From Dietzia sp. JS16-p6b (GTDB lineage Bacteria; Actinomycetota; Actinomycetes; Mycobacteriales; Mycobacteriaceae): a stretch of DNA of 64,000 nt. The notes beneath the pieces are model-generated. The model saw nothing but the letters and a program-made list of their open reading frames with translations. It was not told the origin of the DNA and ran no database searches. The translations under genes were made by a program, and so were the position numbers. Positions within the stretch are counted from its first letter, which is position 1; every line of letters starts with the position of its first letter. The DNA is taken from positions 2,390,001 to 2,454,000 of the forward strand of contig NZ_CP024869.1 of assembly GCF_003052165.1 (NCBI RefSeq), in the 5' to 3' direction. This document shows positions 8,331 to 16,659 of this stretch, in pieces.

Positions 8331-10126
8331 CGGTCGACCGCCGCCCGGTAGGACGCGGAGGTCTCGCGCAGCTCGAGATGGGTGCCCGAGCTCGCCTCGC
8401 CGCTCCGCGGGAGGTGGACCACCCGGTCGGCGGTCGCGAGAAACGGCGGCGAGGAGGTGACGATCAGCGTCGCCTGCCCCGGCCGGCTCGAGCGCAGCTG
8501 GCGCACGGCCTGCGCGATCTCCCACTCGGTCACCGCGTCCACGGCGCTGGTCGGGTCGTGTAGCACCAGCACGTCCGGGTCGGCGTGCAGGGCGCGGGCC
8601 AGCGCGATCCGCTGACGCTGCCCGCCGGAGAGGTTGCGTCCCCCCTCCTGGACCACGTGGTCCAGCCCGTCAGGGAGGTGCTCGACGATCTCCGCGACGG
8701 CCGAGGCGGCGAGGACCTCATCGGAAATCGGGGTGTCGTCGTCGTCCAGGGTCTTCTCACCCGGGGCGTCGTGGCGCATCGCGATGTTGGATCGGATGGT
8801 GCCGACGAACAGGTCGACCCGGTGGGGGGCGACGACGACGTGGTCGGCGATCGCCGGGGCCAGGCGGCTGCGTCGATGCCCGCCCACCGCCACGGCGTCG
8901 GCCCCGTCGCTGTGGCCGGCGATCGCGGCCGTCACCGCCTCGGCGGCGGCTGGCTGCTCGGCCACCAGCGCGACCAGCTCCCCTGCCCTCACCTCGAGGT
9001 CCAGCTCCCGGCCGTCGGGCAACTCCAGCCCGGTGACCTGCAGGTGCGACCCGGCGGGGATCTCCGCTCCGGACTCGTCCACCGGTGCCGAGGCCTGCAG
9101 GTCGACCAGGCGCTGCGCGGCACCGTGGGACCGGGCGTAGATGCCCACCATGGCGGTGATGAGCCGGACCGGTTCCTCGAAGAACACGGCCACACCGACC
9201 ACCGAGACCAGCGTGCCGATCGCCATCTCCCCCGACAGCACGCGGTACCCGGAGGCCAGCAGGACCAGCGCCAGGACCACGGCCATGCCGAGCGAGCCGA
9301 TGCCCTGGACCCGGCCGGTGCGCTCTGCGGTGACGATCCCGGCGTCGGCGGCGGCGCGCGAGGCGTCGCGGTACTGCTCGGCCGCCCAGCGCTCACCGCC
9401 GCCCGCCTTGAGCACGCGCAGTCCGGCCATGATGTCGGTCGCGCGGTTGCTCGCCATACCGATGGCCGTCTGCTGCGCGGTGCTGTGCCGGGAGATCACC
9501 CGGCTGGGCAACGCCACCAGCACCAGGCTCAGCGGGACGCCGATCAGGACGATCAGCCCCACCAACAGGTCGGTCCACAGCAGGTAGACCGAGATCCCCG
9601 CGATGCCGATGAACGCGGAGCCGCCCAGGGCGATCTGCCGGAAGATCTGGGCCGCCACGTCGGCATCGGCCGAACACACCGAGAGCACGTCGCCCGAGCT
9701 CGCGTCGTCCATGGCGCGGCGCCGGGTGAGCGGGACCCGCGTGGCCTCCACCCGCAGGTCGTGGGCCTCCTCCTGCACGGCCCGGTTGGCCATCCGTGCG
9801 CCGAAGCGGTAGCTCAGGCTGAGCACGGTGAACAGTGCGACCAGCCCGAGGACCGACCACACCATCGCCCAGCGGTCCAGCGGGATGATCGCCCGGTCGA
9901 CGATCACGCCGATCGCGATGGGGACCAACGCCTCACACACCTGCCACATCGTCATGAGCACCAGACCGGGAACGACCAGGCGCTTGCGGCGTCCGATCGC
10001 CCGGAGCAGGAGCCCGTTCGCGGTCGACGGGACGCCGGTGGCCCGCCGGTGCGTCGCTGCTGGTGCTGACATGCGTGTGGGGCTCCCGCCGGTGGTGATG
10101 GGCTGTGAGTCGGTCTCGCGACCCAT
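8327..10126 (-). CDS. heterodimeric ABC exporter subunit A (degenerate Walker A, intact signature)
   Basis: A 599-residue half-transporter with six predicted transmembrane spans and a C-terminal ATPase domain. The signature NLSGGQRQRIALARAL is perfect, but the P-loop region reads VAEQPAAAEAVTAAI, with no GxxGxGKS/T and no Walker A lysine. The Walker B strand ends LVLHDPTSAVD (Asp instead of catalytic Glu), and the H-loop His is missing (TSSPPF). It should therefore supply only the signature to the composite site built with subunit B. ATG 10072 (MSAPAATHRR) is a plausible alternative start. First gene of a two-gene operon. Confidence 0.9.
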   Translation of the reverse strand: MGRETDSQPITTGGSPTRMSAPAATHRRATGVPSTANGLLLRAIGRRKRLVVPGLVLMTMWQVCEALVPIAIGVIVDRAIIPLDRWAMVWSVLGLVALFTVLSLSYRFGARMANRAVQEEAHDLRVEATRVPLTRRRAMDDASSGDVLSVCSADADVAAQIFRQIALGGSAFIGIAGISVYLLWTDLLVGLIVLIGVPLSLVLVALPSRVISRHSTAQQTAIGMASNRATDIMAGLRVLKAGGGERWAAEQYRDASRAAADAGIVTAERTGRVQGIGSLGMAVVLALVLLASGYRVLSGEMAIGTLVSVVGVAVFFEEPVRLITAMVGIYARSHGAAQRLVDLQASAPVDESGAEIPAGSHLQVTGLELPDGRELDLEVRAGELVALVAEQPAAAEAVTAAIAGHSDGADAVAVGGHRRSRLAPAIADHVVVAPHRVDLFVGTIRSNIAMRHDAPGEKTLDDDDTPISDEVLAASAVAEIVEHLPDGLDHVVQEGGRNLSGGQRQRIALARALHADPDVLVLHDPTSAVDAVTEWEIAQAVRQLRSSRPGQATLIVTSSPPFLATADRVVHLPRSGEASSGTHLELRETSASYRAAVDR

Positions 10127-10528
10127 GACACTAGTTCCACCCGGGGACGCGGCGGTTCACACGTCCCCTCCGGCTTGCGCGTCCTCTACGGCTTGCGCGT
10201 CCTCTTTGCCCGGGCCACCGCGGCTTGTGCGGCGTGTCCGGACCAATCCGCGCGCGCAAGCCAGGGTGGGAACGCGGAGGGCCACTCTGCAGCCGCCACT
10301 CCGCAGCCGCCACGGCGCGGCCGCCTCACCTCGGCATCCGCGCGCAACCACTGCATCCGCTTAGGTAATTTCTTGTGCAGATACACGGATCGCGCGCGCC
10401 TGCGGGGGCGGAGGGCCGCGCGGCTGCGAGGTGGGGACGGGGCCCCGGGCGCGCGGCTGCGAAGTGGGGACGGGGCCCCGGGGCGCGCGGCTGCGGCGCC
10501 GGGGCGCCGGGGCCGGGCTCCGCGGCCC
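10127..10528. other. intergenic region with short repeats
   Basis: About 400 bp between the divergent ABC operon start and the 3' end of the transglycosylase gene. No credible gene was found. It holds a doubled 17-bp motif (CGGCTTGCGCGTCCTCT-like) near 10173-10206 and a roughly 33-bp tandem repeat at 10417-10496. The ABC operon promoter should lie near 10130-10250. Confidence 0.6.
10417..10496. repeat. 33-bp GC-rich tandem repeat, 2.4 copies
   Basis: Two nearly identical units built on GCGCGGCTGCGA, GTGGGGAC and GGGGCCCCGGG start near 10417 and 10450, and a partial third unit starts at 10484. They differ at one base (GAG/GAA). Each unit contains the self-complementary GGGGCCCC and could form a hairpin. 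It lies just past the transglycosylase stop and may act in transcript termination. Confidence 0.75.
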
Positions 10529-11275
10529 CTATGGCGCGGTGGTCCCCACCGAGTACGCGGCCGCCGCGTCGCGGACGTCCATGAGGTACTCCCGCGAGGC
10601 GTTGTAGGCCAGCACGGCCCGCTGCCAGTTCTCCGCCACCGAGAGGTCGCCGCCGTTCTCGCACAGCAGCCGGGCGGCGGACACGGCGGCGTCGTCGATC
10701 TGATTGGGGTCGGCCCGTCCGTCACCGTTGGCGTCGACGCCGTACCTGCGCCACGACTCCGGGATGAACTGCATGGGTCCGACCGCCCGGTCGAACTCGG
10801 GGTCCCCGTCCAGCTCACCGCCGTCGGTGTCCGGGATGCGGGCGAAGCCGGGCGAGCCGTCGAGCTGGATGCCGATGATCGGGGGCAGCGCGTAGCCGTC
10901 GTCGTTCAGGGTGGAACCCCGGTACCGGCCGTGGCGGGTCTCCACGTGGCCGATCCCGGCCAGGGTGGTCCACGCGAGGTTGCACTCGGGCCGCGTCTGC
11001 CGCATGGTCTCGGCGGCGTTGCCGTAGGCGGCCAGGGCGGCGGCGGGGATGTTCATCTGCTCGTTGATCCCCTGAGCCCACGGCCGCAGCTGATCGGAGG
11101 TCCGCCCGGGGGCGTTGATGTCCACCTCGGGGACGGGAGCGCCGGCGGCGGGCGGGATGCCGGGCGGGATCGGGGGCGGCGCCTCGCGGGTCGGTCCGTA
11201 GGCACACCCGGATGCCACCACGGCCGCGACGAGGGACAGGGCCACAGCGCAGCCGCGGAGGGGGCGAATAGTCAT
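10529..11275 (-). CDS. lipoprotein lytic murein transglycosylase, LpqU-like
   Basis: A 248-residue exported lipoprotein. A lipoprotein signal peptide (basic MTIRPLR, hydrophobic ALSLVAAVVA, lipobox ASGC with Cys24) precedes a Pro-rich linker (residues 29-50) and a lytic transglycosylase domain of the SLT_3/MltB type. The likely catalytic Glu is in GIGHVETRHGRY, with GPMQFIPESWRRYG and an AVLAYN motif. It should cleave peptidoglycan at the outer membrane face to give anhydro-muropeptides. The ATG at 11275 is fixed by the signal peptide. In M. tuberculosis LpqU (Rv1022) sits next to mazG and mfd; here those genes are on the same strand 5 kb away, so orthology is likely. Confidence 0.88.
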   Translation of the reverse strand: MTIRPLRGCAVALSLVAAVVASGCAYGPTREAPPPIPPGIPPAAGAPVPEVDINAPGRTSDQLRPWAQGINEQMNIPAAALAAYGNAAETMRQTRPECNLAWTTLAGIGHVETRHGRYRGSTLNDDGYALPPIIGIQLDGSPGFARIPDTDGGELDGDPEFDRAVGPMQFIPESWRRYGVDANGDGRADPNQIDDAAVSAARLLCENGGDLSVAENWQRAVLAYNASREYLMDVRDAAAAYSVGTTAP

Positions 11276-11370
11276 CGTGTCCCATTCTGCCGAAACCCGG
11301 CGACCCCCCGCCTCCGGGTATCCCCTGATCTCAGCCGCGCTGAGCTGATGTCGGCAGCGCTGCCCCGATC

Positions 11371-11964
11371 TCAGCCGCGTTGCGCGTATCCCCCGGCCAG
11401 AGCGGTGAACTCGTCGAGGAGCGCCTCTCGGCTGATCCGCGGCCGATCCAACACCCAGCGCACGGCCACGTTCTCCACCGCCATCACGATCACCCACGCG
11501 CGCACGGCGGGATCGCCGACCGGAACCCCCGCCGCGGAGAGGTAGACGGAGAGCAGTTCGCGCACCCGGAGCTCGAGCGCGTGCTGCGCGGCCCGGTGAC
11601 GCACGGCGGGCAGCTCCTCCCACACGATCCGCAGCAGCCCGGCGTCCGCCTCCAGGGCGGTCAGCAGGGCGTCGGCGATCGAGCGCACCGAGCCTGGGTC
11701 GCGGACGTCGACGGGGCCGGCGCCGGCGAGAGAGGCGGCCACCCGATCGGAGATCTCGGCCGACCACCGGTTCATGACCTCGGTGACCAGGGCCGACTTG
11801 TCCGGGAAGTACTGGTACAGCGAGCCCGGGCTGACGTGAGCCTGGTCGGCCACGCGGTTGGTGGTGAACGACTCGTAGCCGTCACGCACGAGCACGATGC
11901 GAGCGGCGTCCACGATCCGCTCGACCATGGCCCGGGACCGTGCCTGCTGGGGGACCTTTCGCAT
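11371..11964 (-). CDS. TetR-family transcriptional regulator
   Basis: A 197-residue TetR repressor. The N-terminal HTH (about 12-58) includes IVDAARIVLVRDGYESFTTN and VSPGSLYQYFPDKSALV; the C-terminal ligand domain is divergent. I chose the ATG at 11964 rather than 12000 because a perfect palindrome, the probable operator, lies at 11980-11995 and would otherwise be inside the coding region. It diverges from a DUF2236 oxygenase-like gene 45 bp away and probably represses both itself and that gene. Confidence 0.85.
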   Translation of the reverse strand: MRKVPQQARSRAMVERIVDAARIVLVRDGYESFTTNRVADQAHVSPGSLYQYFPDKSALVTEVMNRWSAEISDRVAASLAGAGPVDVRDPGSVRSIADALLTALEADAGLLRIVWEELPAVRHRAAQHALELRVRELLSVYLSAAGVPVGDPAVRAWVIVMAVENVAVRWVLDRPRISREALLDEFTALAGGYAQRG

Positions 11965-11979
11965 GAACGCGAATTGTAT

Positions 11980-11995
11980 GCGAGTAAAAACTCGC
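11980..11995. promoter_or_regulatory. TetR operator palindrome between tetR and the DUF2236 gene
   Basis: A perfect inverted repeat, GCGAGT-AAAA-ACTCGC, 15 bp from each divergent start. Its position and symmetry are typical of an autoregulated TetR operator. The A-rich centre stands out in this GC-rich background. Confidence 0.7.
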
Positions 11996-12009
11996 GTCAT
12001 AGTTGCCCC

Positions 12010-13239
12010 ATGACCACAGCGCCTGAGCGTGACGCCGTCACCACCCCGTATCCGACCCGACACCGCGAGGCCGAGGACCGCTCCCGCCGCATCGGCCGCG
12101 CCCTGAAGCACATCGCCCGCGTGGACCGGGTCGACGAGCACCTCATGGACCGACTGGGCCGCGGATACCTGGAGAAGGACGAACCCGGCGCCCGGCTGGC
12201 CCGCGCCATGCGGCTGCGGTCCGGCGAGCCCGGGGCCGTGACCCGGCGACAACTCGACCAGGCCCTGACGAGCGGGACCGCGGGCCTGCCGGACGACGCC
12301 CCCGAGGCACTACGCGACTACCTCGCCCTGCTCGAGGACACCCCGGACTGGGTGGACTGGGATCAGATCTCCCGCGGACAGCGGGTGTACCTGCGCCTGG
12401 GCCAGAACGCCGCGGACATCCTGCTCCAGCTCTCCCTCATCGGGGGTTACCGCTTCGGCGGCCCCACCGACCTCCTCGTGGCCACCGGCGGACTGACCGG
12501 CAGCACCACGCTGCGGCGCCTGGCCGAGACCAGCCACTGGACCATGTCGCTGTCGATCCCCGACGGGTTGCGGCCGGGCGGCGAGTCGTGGCGCCTGACC
12601 GGGCACGTGCGGGCCATGCACGCGGTGGTCAACGAGGCCATGGAACCGCGCTGGGACACCGGACGCTGGGGCCTGCCCATCAGCCAGAGCGACCTGGCCG
12701 CCACCCTGGGCCTCTTCGACGCCGTGGTCCTGTTGGGCGTACGCACCCTGGGCGTGCCGATCTCCCGCGAGGACTCCGACGCCGTGATGCACGTGTGGCG
12801 CTACGTGGGATGGCTGTTGGGGGTCGACGACGACTTCCTGGTCGACCACGAACGCGACCGGCACCGGATCAATTACCACATCCTGCTGGCGCAGGCCGGA
12901 CTGAGCGAGGCCGGCCCGCAGCTGACCCAGGCCCTGGTCGCGGCCCAGCGCGAGCGCTCCCGCAGCGGGCCGTTGCCCGGCGTGCAGGCGTGGGTGGCGC
13001 ACGAGCGACTCCTGAGCATGCTCACGGTGCTGCTCGGCCGCGATTCCATGCGCGAGTTCGGGCTGCCGGTCCGCCCGCCGTGGGCGCACGCCTACCTGGT
13101 GGCGCTGAACGGGCTGCGGTACCGCACCCCGTGGGGCCGCGCCCGGCTCGACTCGTGGGGCGAGAAGGTCCGGGACCGCGAACGCAAGCAGACCTTCGGG
13201 GACGCCGCCGCCGACATCGGTCGCCCGCTGTCGTCATGA
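12010..13239 (+). CDS. DUF2236 (MpaB/Lcp-like) putative heme oxygenase
   Basis: A 409-residue cytosolic helical protein of the DUF2236 superfamily, which includes latex-clearing protein Lcp and fungal MpaB. Typical features are DTPDWVDWDQI (about residue 115), the membrane-like helix NAADILLQLSLIGGYRF, the H-rich centre (RLTGHVRAMHAVV and DAVMHVWRYVGWLLGVDDDF), and a conserved Arg/His set that binds heme b in Lcp. Substrate is unknown. It is the divergent partner of a TetR gene with a shared operator, so a small-molecule inducer, possibly its substrate, is likely. A second TetR/DUF2236 pair occurs at 34.8-36.9 kb. Confidence 0.82.
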   Translation: MTTAPERDAVTTPYPTRHREAEDRSRRIGRALKHIARVDRVDEHLMDRLGRGYLEKDEPGARLARAMRLRSGEPGAVTRRQLDQALTSGTAGLPDDAPEALRDYLALLEDTPDWVDWDQISRGQRVYLRLGQNAADILLQLSLIGGYRFGGPTDLLVATGGLTGSTTLRRLAETSHWTMSLSIPDGLRPGGESWRLTGHVRAMHAVVNEAMEPRWDTGRWGLPISQSDLAATLGLFDAVVLLGVRTLGVPISREDSDAVMHVWRYVGWLLGVDDDFLVDHERDRHRINYHILLAQAGLSEAGPQLTQALVAAQRERSRSGPLPGVQAWVAHERLLSMLTVLLGRDSMREFGLPVRPPWAHAYLVALNGLRYRTPWGRARLDSWGEKVRDRERKQTFGDAAADIGRPLSS

Positions 13240-13246
13240 GGGATCC

Positions 13247-13359
13247 TCGCCTCATGAGGCCTGCTCTCCTTATCCCGAAGAATTAGGTCCTTCCGGCTAA
13301 TTACTCACAATTAGGCATTTTCGCCTCATGTCAGCCGAATGTGGCAGGATCGCCTCATG
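13247..13359. promoter_or_regulatory. AT-rich promoter region with three TCGCCTCATG repeats
   Basis: The 10-mer TCGCCTCATG occurs at 13247, 13321 and 13350. The last copy includes the start codon of the SatD-like gene. An inverted copy (CATGAGGC) overlaps the first. Between copies one and two lies an unusually AT-rich stretch with repeated TAATT/AATTAGG. The arrangement suggests an autoregulatory operator for the downstream HTH protein. Confidence 0.45.
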
Positions 13360-13980
13360 TACGTGGTGACGATCGACCAGCGCGGCAGCCGCGACGCCGA
13401 CGATCTCGTGCCGGGACTGCTCGAGGCACTGGAGGGCATCCCCTGCGCGGCCGTCTTCGAGCGCACCGCCGGCGACGAGGTCCAGGGCCTGCTCACGGAC
13501 CCCGCCGCGGTGCGCCGCGCCGTACTCGTCGCGCTGCGCGGGGGCCAGTGGCACTGCGGCGTGGGAGCCGGAGAAGTCGACGACGACTCCTACGCCTCCG
13601 GCACGAGGGCCGGCCGGGGTCCGGCGTACCTGGCAGCGCGCGACGCGGTCGAGGCGGCCAAAGGACTGAGCAGCTCGGTCGCGGTGCGCGTCCCGGTAGA
13701 AGCGACGTCCGAGGCGGTCGCCTGGGCCGCCGACTGCGAGGCCGTGTGGGGACTCACCGCTCCCCTCGTGCTCGACCGCACCGAGGCGCAGTGGCGGGTC
13801 GTGGACGCCGTCGACCGCTCCCCCACCCAGGCGGCGGCCGCTCACGCGCTGGACATCACCCCGGCCTCGGTCACCGGCGCGCTTCGGCTCTCCCGCATCC
13901 GCGAGGAGCGGGCGGCGTACCCCGCGCTCGACCGGCTCCTGTCCGGCGCGCACGACGCGGCCACGGGGGCCGCGCGATGA
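13357..13980 (+). CDS. SatD-family regulator-like protein
   Basis: A 207-residue protein resembling the SatD family. The N-terminal half (1-150) has the DQRGSR start and the conserved GDEVQGLL motif (residues 44-51), a nucleotide-cyclase/polymerase-palm-like fold in related proteins. The C-terminal part (about 150-200) is a helix-turn-helix (RVVDAVDRSPTQAAAAHALDI). It overlaps the following membrane-protein gene by 4 nt (ATGA), and such SatD/membrane-protein pairs recur in actinobacteria. The start at 13357 is favoured over 13339 because homology begins at MYVVTIDQRG. The molecular function is not established. Confidence 0.7.
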   Translation: MYVVTIDQRGSRDADDLVPGLLEALEGIPCAAVFERTAGDEVQGLLTDPAAVRRAVLVALRGGQWHCGVGAGEVDDDSYASGTRAGRGPAYLAARDAVEAAKGLSSSVAVRVPVEATSEAVAWAADCEAVWGLTAPLVLDRTEAQWRVVDAVDRSPTQAAAAHALDITPASVTGALRLSRIREERAAYPALDRLLSGAHDAATGAAR

Positions 13981-14417
13981 GCACCTGGCCCGAGTGGATC
14001 CCCACGCTCATCGTCGTCGTCATCAGTCTGCTCGCCTCGGCCGGGCTCGGATCACCGATCGCCTCGCTGGTCCTGCGCTCCGCCCACGTGCCCGACCCGC
14101 CGACGGTCGAGCTCAGCGGAGACTCCCGCAGCCCGGTGGTGGAGCGGCGCGAGACCTCAGAACCACAGGTCCGGGAGGTGCTGCGGGGCGGGATGTGGAT
14201 CGGGATCCTCGAACGGGTGGGGCTCACGGCGGCGATCCTGGCCGGTCGGTTCGAGCTGGCGGCCGTGGTGGTGGCCATCAAGGCGTTGGGCCGCTACCCG
14301 GAGATCCGCGAGAACCCGGCCGTGAGCGAGCGGTTCATCATCGGCACCCTCGCCTCCCTGCTCGTGGCCGCCGCGTGCGGGGCCACCGGGCTCGCGGTGC
14401 TGGGCCTCGTGGGCTGA
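13977..14417 (+). CDS. small membrane protein coupled to SatD-like gene
   Basis: A 146-residue protein with hydrophobic spans near residues 6-32, 73-98 and 119-145 and a polar, charged loop (about 33-70) between the first two. The motif AIKALGRYPEIRE in the second half recalls DUF3307-type and related membrane proteins that accompany SatD genes. The ATG at 13977 overlaps the SatD-like stop, so expression is coupled. Function unknown. Confidence 0.7.
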   Translation: MSTWPEWIPTLIVVVISLLASAGLGSPIASLVLRSAHVPDPPTVELSGDSRSPVVERRETSEPQVREVLRGGMWIGILERVGLTAAILAGRFELAAVVVAIKALGRYPEIRENPAVSERFIIGTLASLLVAAACGATGLAVLGLVG

Positions 14418-14466
14418 CCTCGTCCGCCACCCGCGGCCGGATCGACCCCTCAGTAGGCTCGACCGC

Positions 14467-15792
14467 ATGACCTCTGACTCCCTGACCGAGCCCGAGAACA
14501 TCGCCCCCGGCCGCGCTCGCCAGAACACCATCTACCGAGCGGGCGTCTCGGGCATCACCCCCTCGGTGCCCACCAGCGCGGACACGCTCGAGGCCGCCGC
14601 ACGGCGCGCCCTCCTGCGTCGGCCCGGCGGCCGGAGAGCCTGGGCCTACGTCTACGGCGGCGCGGGCTCCGGGGAGACGATGAGCGCCAACCGCGAGGCC
14701 CTGGACCGGCGCCGGTTGGTCCCGCGCGTCCTGCGCAGCACCGAGCAGCGCGATCTGTCGACGGAGGTGCTCGGGCAGTCGCTCCCCGCGCCCGTCCTCG
14801 TCGCCCCCATCGGCGCGGCGGGACTGGTGCGCCGCGACGCCGACGTGCACATCGGCCGCGCCGCGGCCGAGCGCCGGTTGCCGTACATCCTGTCCTCGCA
14901 GGGGTCGTCCCCGATGGAGGCCACGGCCGCGGCCATGAAGGACGCGCCGCGCTGGTTCCAGCTGTACTGGAGCAGGGATGAGCAGCTCGTGGACAGCTTC
15001 ATCTCCCGGGCGGAGGCCGCGGGCGCCGGCGCGCTGGTCGTCACCCTCGACACCACGACGCTGGGCTGGCGCCCCTGGGATCTGGACCTGGGCTCATTGC
15101 CGTTCACGCGCGGGGTCGGGATCGCGCAGTACACCTCGGATCCACGGTTCGTCGAGATGGTGGCCGAGCGGGTCGCGCAGGAGGCCGATCCGGGTTCCGG
15201 CCCGGAGCCGGAGGCGGTCAAGGTCACCCCCAGGGCCGTCGTGACGCTGCTCGAGATGGCCCGGAACCACCCGGGTGGGTTCCGCAGGAATCTCAGCGCG
15301 CCGGAGACCCGCGCCGCCGTCCAGACCTTCCTCGACACGTTCTCGAATCCGGCGCTGAACTGGGACCACATCGCCACCCTGCGGGACCGGACCCGCCTGC
15401 CGGTCGTGCTCAAGGGCGTCCTGCACCCGGACGACGCCCGGCGGGCCCTGGACATGGGCGTAGACGCGGTCATGGTCTCCAACCACGGAGGCCGGCAGGT
15501 GGACGGGTCCATCGGCACCCTGGACGCCCTCGTGCGCATCCGCGAGGCCGTCGGTCCCGAGCCGACCCTGCTGCTGGACTCCGGCATCCGCAACGGCACC
15601 GACGTGGTCAAGGCCATGGCGTGCGGCGCGGACGCCGTGACCATCGGGCGGCCCCACATCTACGGGTTGGCCATCGCCGGGCAGAAGGGGGTCGGCGAGG
15701 TGCTCGACAACCTGCTCGCCGAGATCGACCTCACGCTGTCGCTGTGCGGCGCGAGTTCGTGGGACGACGTGGACGGCTCGTTGCTGGCCTGA
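14467..15792 (+). CDS. FMN-dependent alpha-hydroxy-acid oxidase (lactate 2-monooxygenase-like)
   Basis: A 441-residue TIM-barrel flavoenzyme that oxidises L-2-hydroxy acids such as L-lactate. Visible motifs are PVLVAPIGAAGLVRRDAD (FMN site), ILSSQGSSPME, WFQLYWSRD, VVLKGVLHPDDA with the FMN lysine, SNHGGRQVDGS with the catalytic His and Arg, and LLLDSGIRNGTDVVKAMACGADAVTIGRP (phosphate loop). The length and the extended loop at residues 195-260 fit lactate 2-monooxygenase/mycobacterial LldD2-like enzymes better than 380-residue glycolate oxidases. Monocistronic, or with the following glycosyltransferase gene 40 bp downstream. Confidence 0.88.
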   Translation: MTSDSLTEPENIAPGRARQNTIYRAGVSGITPSVPTSADTLEAAARRALLRRPGGRRAWAYVYGGAGSGETMSANREALDRRRLVPRVLRSTEQRDLSTEVLGQSLPAPVLVAPIGAAGLVRRDADVHIGRAAAERRLPYILSSQGSSPMEATAAAMKDAPRWFQLYWSRDEQLVDSFISRAEAAGAGALVVTLDTTTLGWRPWDLDLGSLPFTRGVGIAQYTSDPRFVEMVAERVAQEADPGSGPEPEAVKVTPRAVVTLLEMARNHPGGFRRNLSAPETRAAVQTFLDTFSNPALNWDHIATLRDRTRLPVVLKGVLHPDDARRALDMGVDAVMVSNHGGRQVDGSIGTLDALVRIREAVGPEPTLLLDSGIRNGTDVVKAMACGADAVTIGRPHIYGLAIAGQKGVGEVLDNLLAEIDLTLSLCGASSWDDVDGSLLA

Positions 15793-15832
15793 GAGGGTCG
15801 CGTCGGCTCGTCGGATCGAGAGGGAGGAGCCC

Positions 15833-16639
15833 ATGCGGGACCCCGAACTGACCGTCCTGCTCACCGTCTACCACGCGATCGAGCCCTCACAGCTGCGCGA
15901 CGCCCTGGCCAGCGTGCACGCTCAGACCGTCCAGCCGGCCGAAGTGGTCGTGGTGGAGGACGGCCCCCTGTCGCCAGCGCTGATGGAGGTGCTCGACTCC
16001 ACCCCCAGACTGCGCAGGTTCGCCCTCCCCGAGAACTCGGGCGCCGCGGCGGCGTCACAACGCGGGCTCGACGAGGTCCGCACCAGCTGGGTCGCCCGCC
16101 AGGACGCCGACGACATCTCCCTGCCCGAGCGGTTCGAGCGTCAACTCGACGCCGCCCGCGCGCTCGGGGCGGATGTCCTGGGGTCGGCGATGCTCGAGTT
16201 CGACGCCGATCCGGAGCGTCCCACGGCCCTGCGTGCCCTGCCGACCGAGCACGAGGACATCGCCCGCTACGCGCGCATCAACAACCCGGTCAACAACCCG
16301 TCCCTGCTCGCGCGAACCGAGGCCATCCGTGCCGTCGGGGGGTACCGCACGGTCCCGTACCAGGAGGATTACGACCTGATGATCCGGCTGATCGGCGCCG
16401 GGTACCGCCTCCACAACCTGCCCGAACCGCTCGTGCGGTTCCGGGTCACGCCCGCCCAGTTCAGCCGTCGCAAGAGCCGCGCGCTCACCGCGTCCGAGCG
16501 GATCATCCAGCGCACCCTCCTCGACGCGGGCATGATCTCCCGCCCCCGCGCCGTGGCCAACTACCTCGCGCGCAACGCCTACCGACGGTTGCCCGCTCCC
16601 GCCATGAACGCGGCCTACCGGCGACTCTTCCACCGCTGA
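15833..16639 (+). CDS. family 2 glycosyltransferase
   Basis: A 268-residue GT-A fold glycosyltransferase. It starts with LTVLLTVYHAIEPSQLRDAL, followed by VVVVEDGP (nucleotide-binding Asp), the metal-binding DxD equivalent RQDADDIS (residues about 86-93), and the acceptor-side YQEDYDLMIRL motif with the catalytic ED. No membrane span is visible. The likely role is addition of a sugar to a cell-envelope glycan; donor and acceptor cannot be read from the sequence. The ATG has a strong GAGGGAGGAG ribosome site. Confidence 0.88.
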   Translation: MRDPELTVLLTVYHAIEPSQLRDALASVHAQTVQPAEVVVVEDGPLSPALMEVLDSTPRLRRFALPENSGAAAASQRGLDEVRTSWVARQDADDISLPERFERQLDAARALGADVLGSAMLEFDADPERPTALRALPTEHEDIARYARINNPVNNPSLLARTEAIRAVGGYRTVPYQEDYDLMIRLIGAGYRLHNLPEPLVRFRVTPAQFSRRKSRALTASERIIQRTLLDAGMISRPRAVANYLARNAYRRLPAPAMNAAYRRLFHR

Positions 16640-16659
16640 GCCGCGCGCTGCGGGCTGGT

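Noticed and set aside
8378-10069. Long plus-strand frames opposite the ABC genes
   Set aside because: They are shadows of GC-rich minus-strand genes with clear ABC domains.
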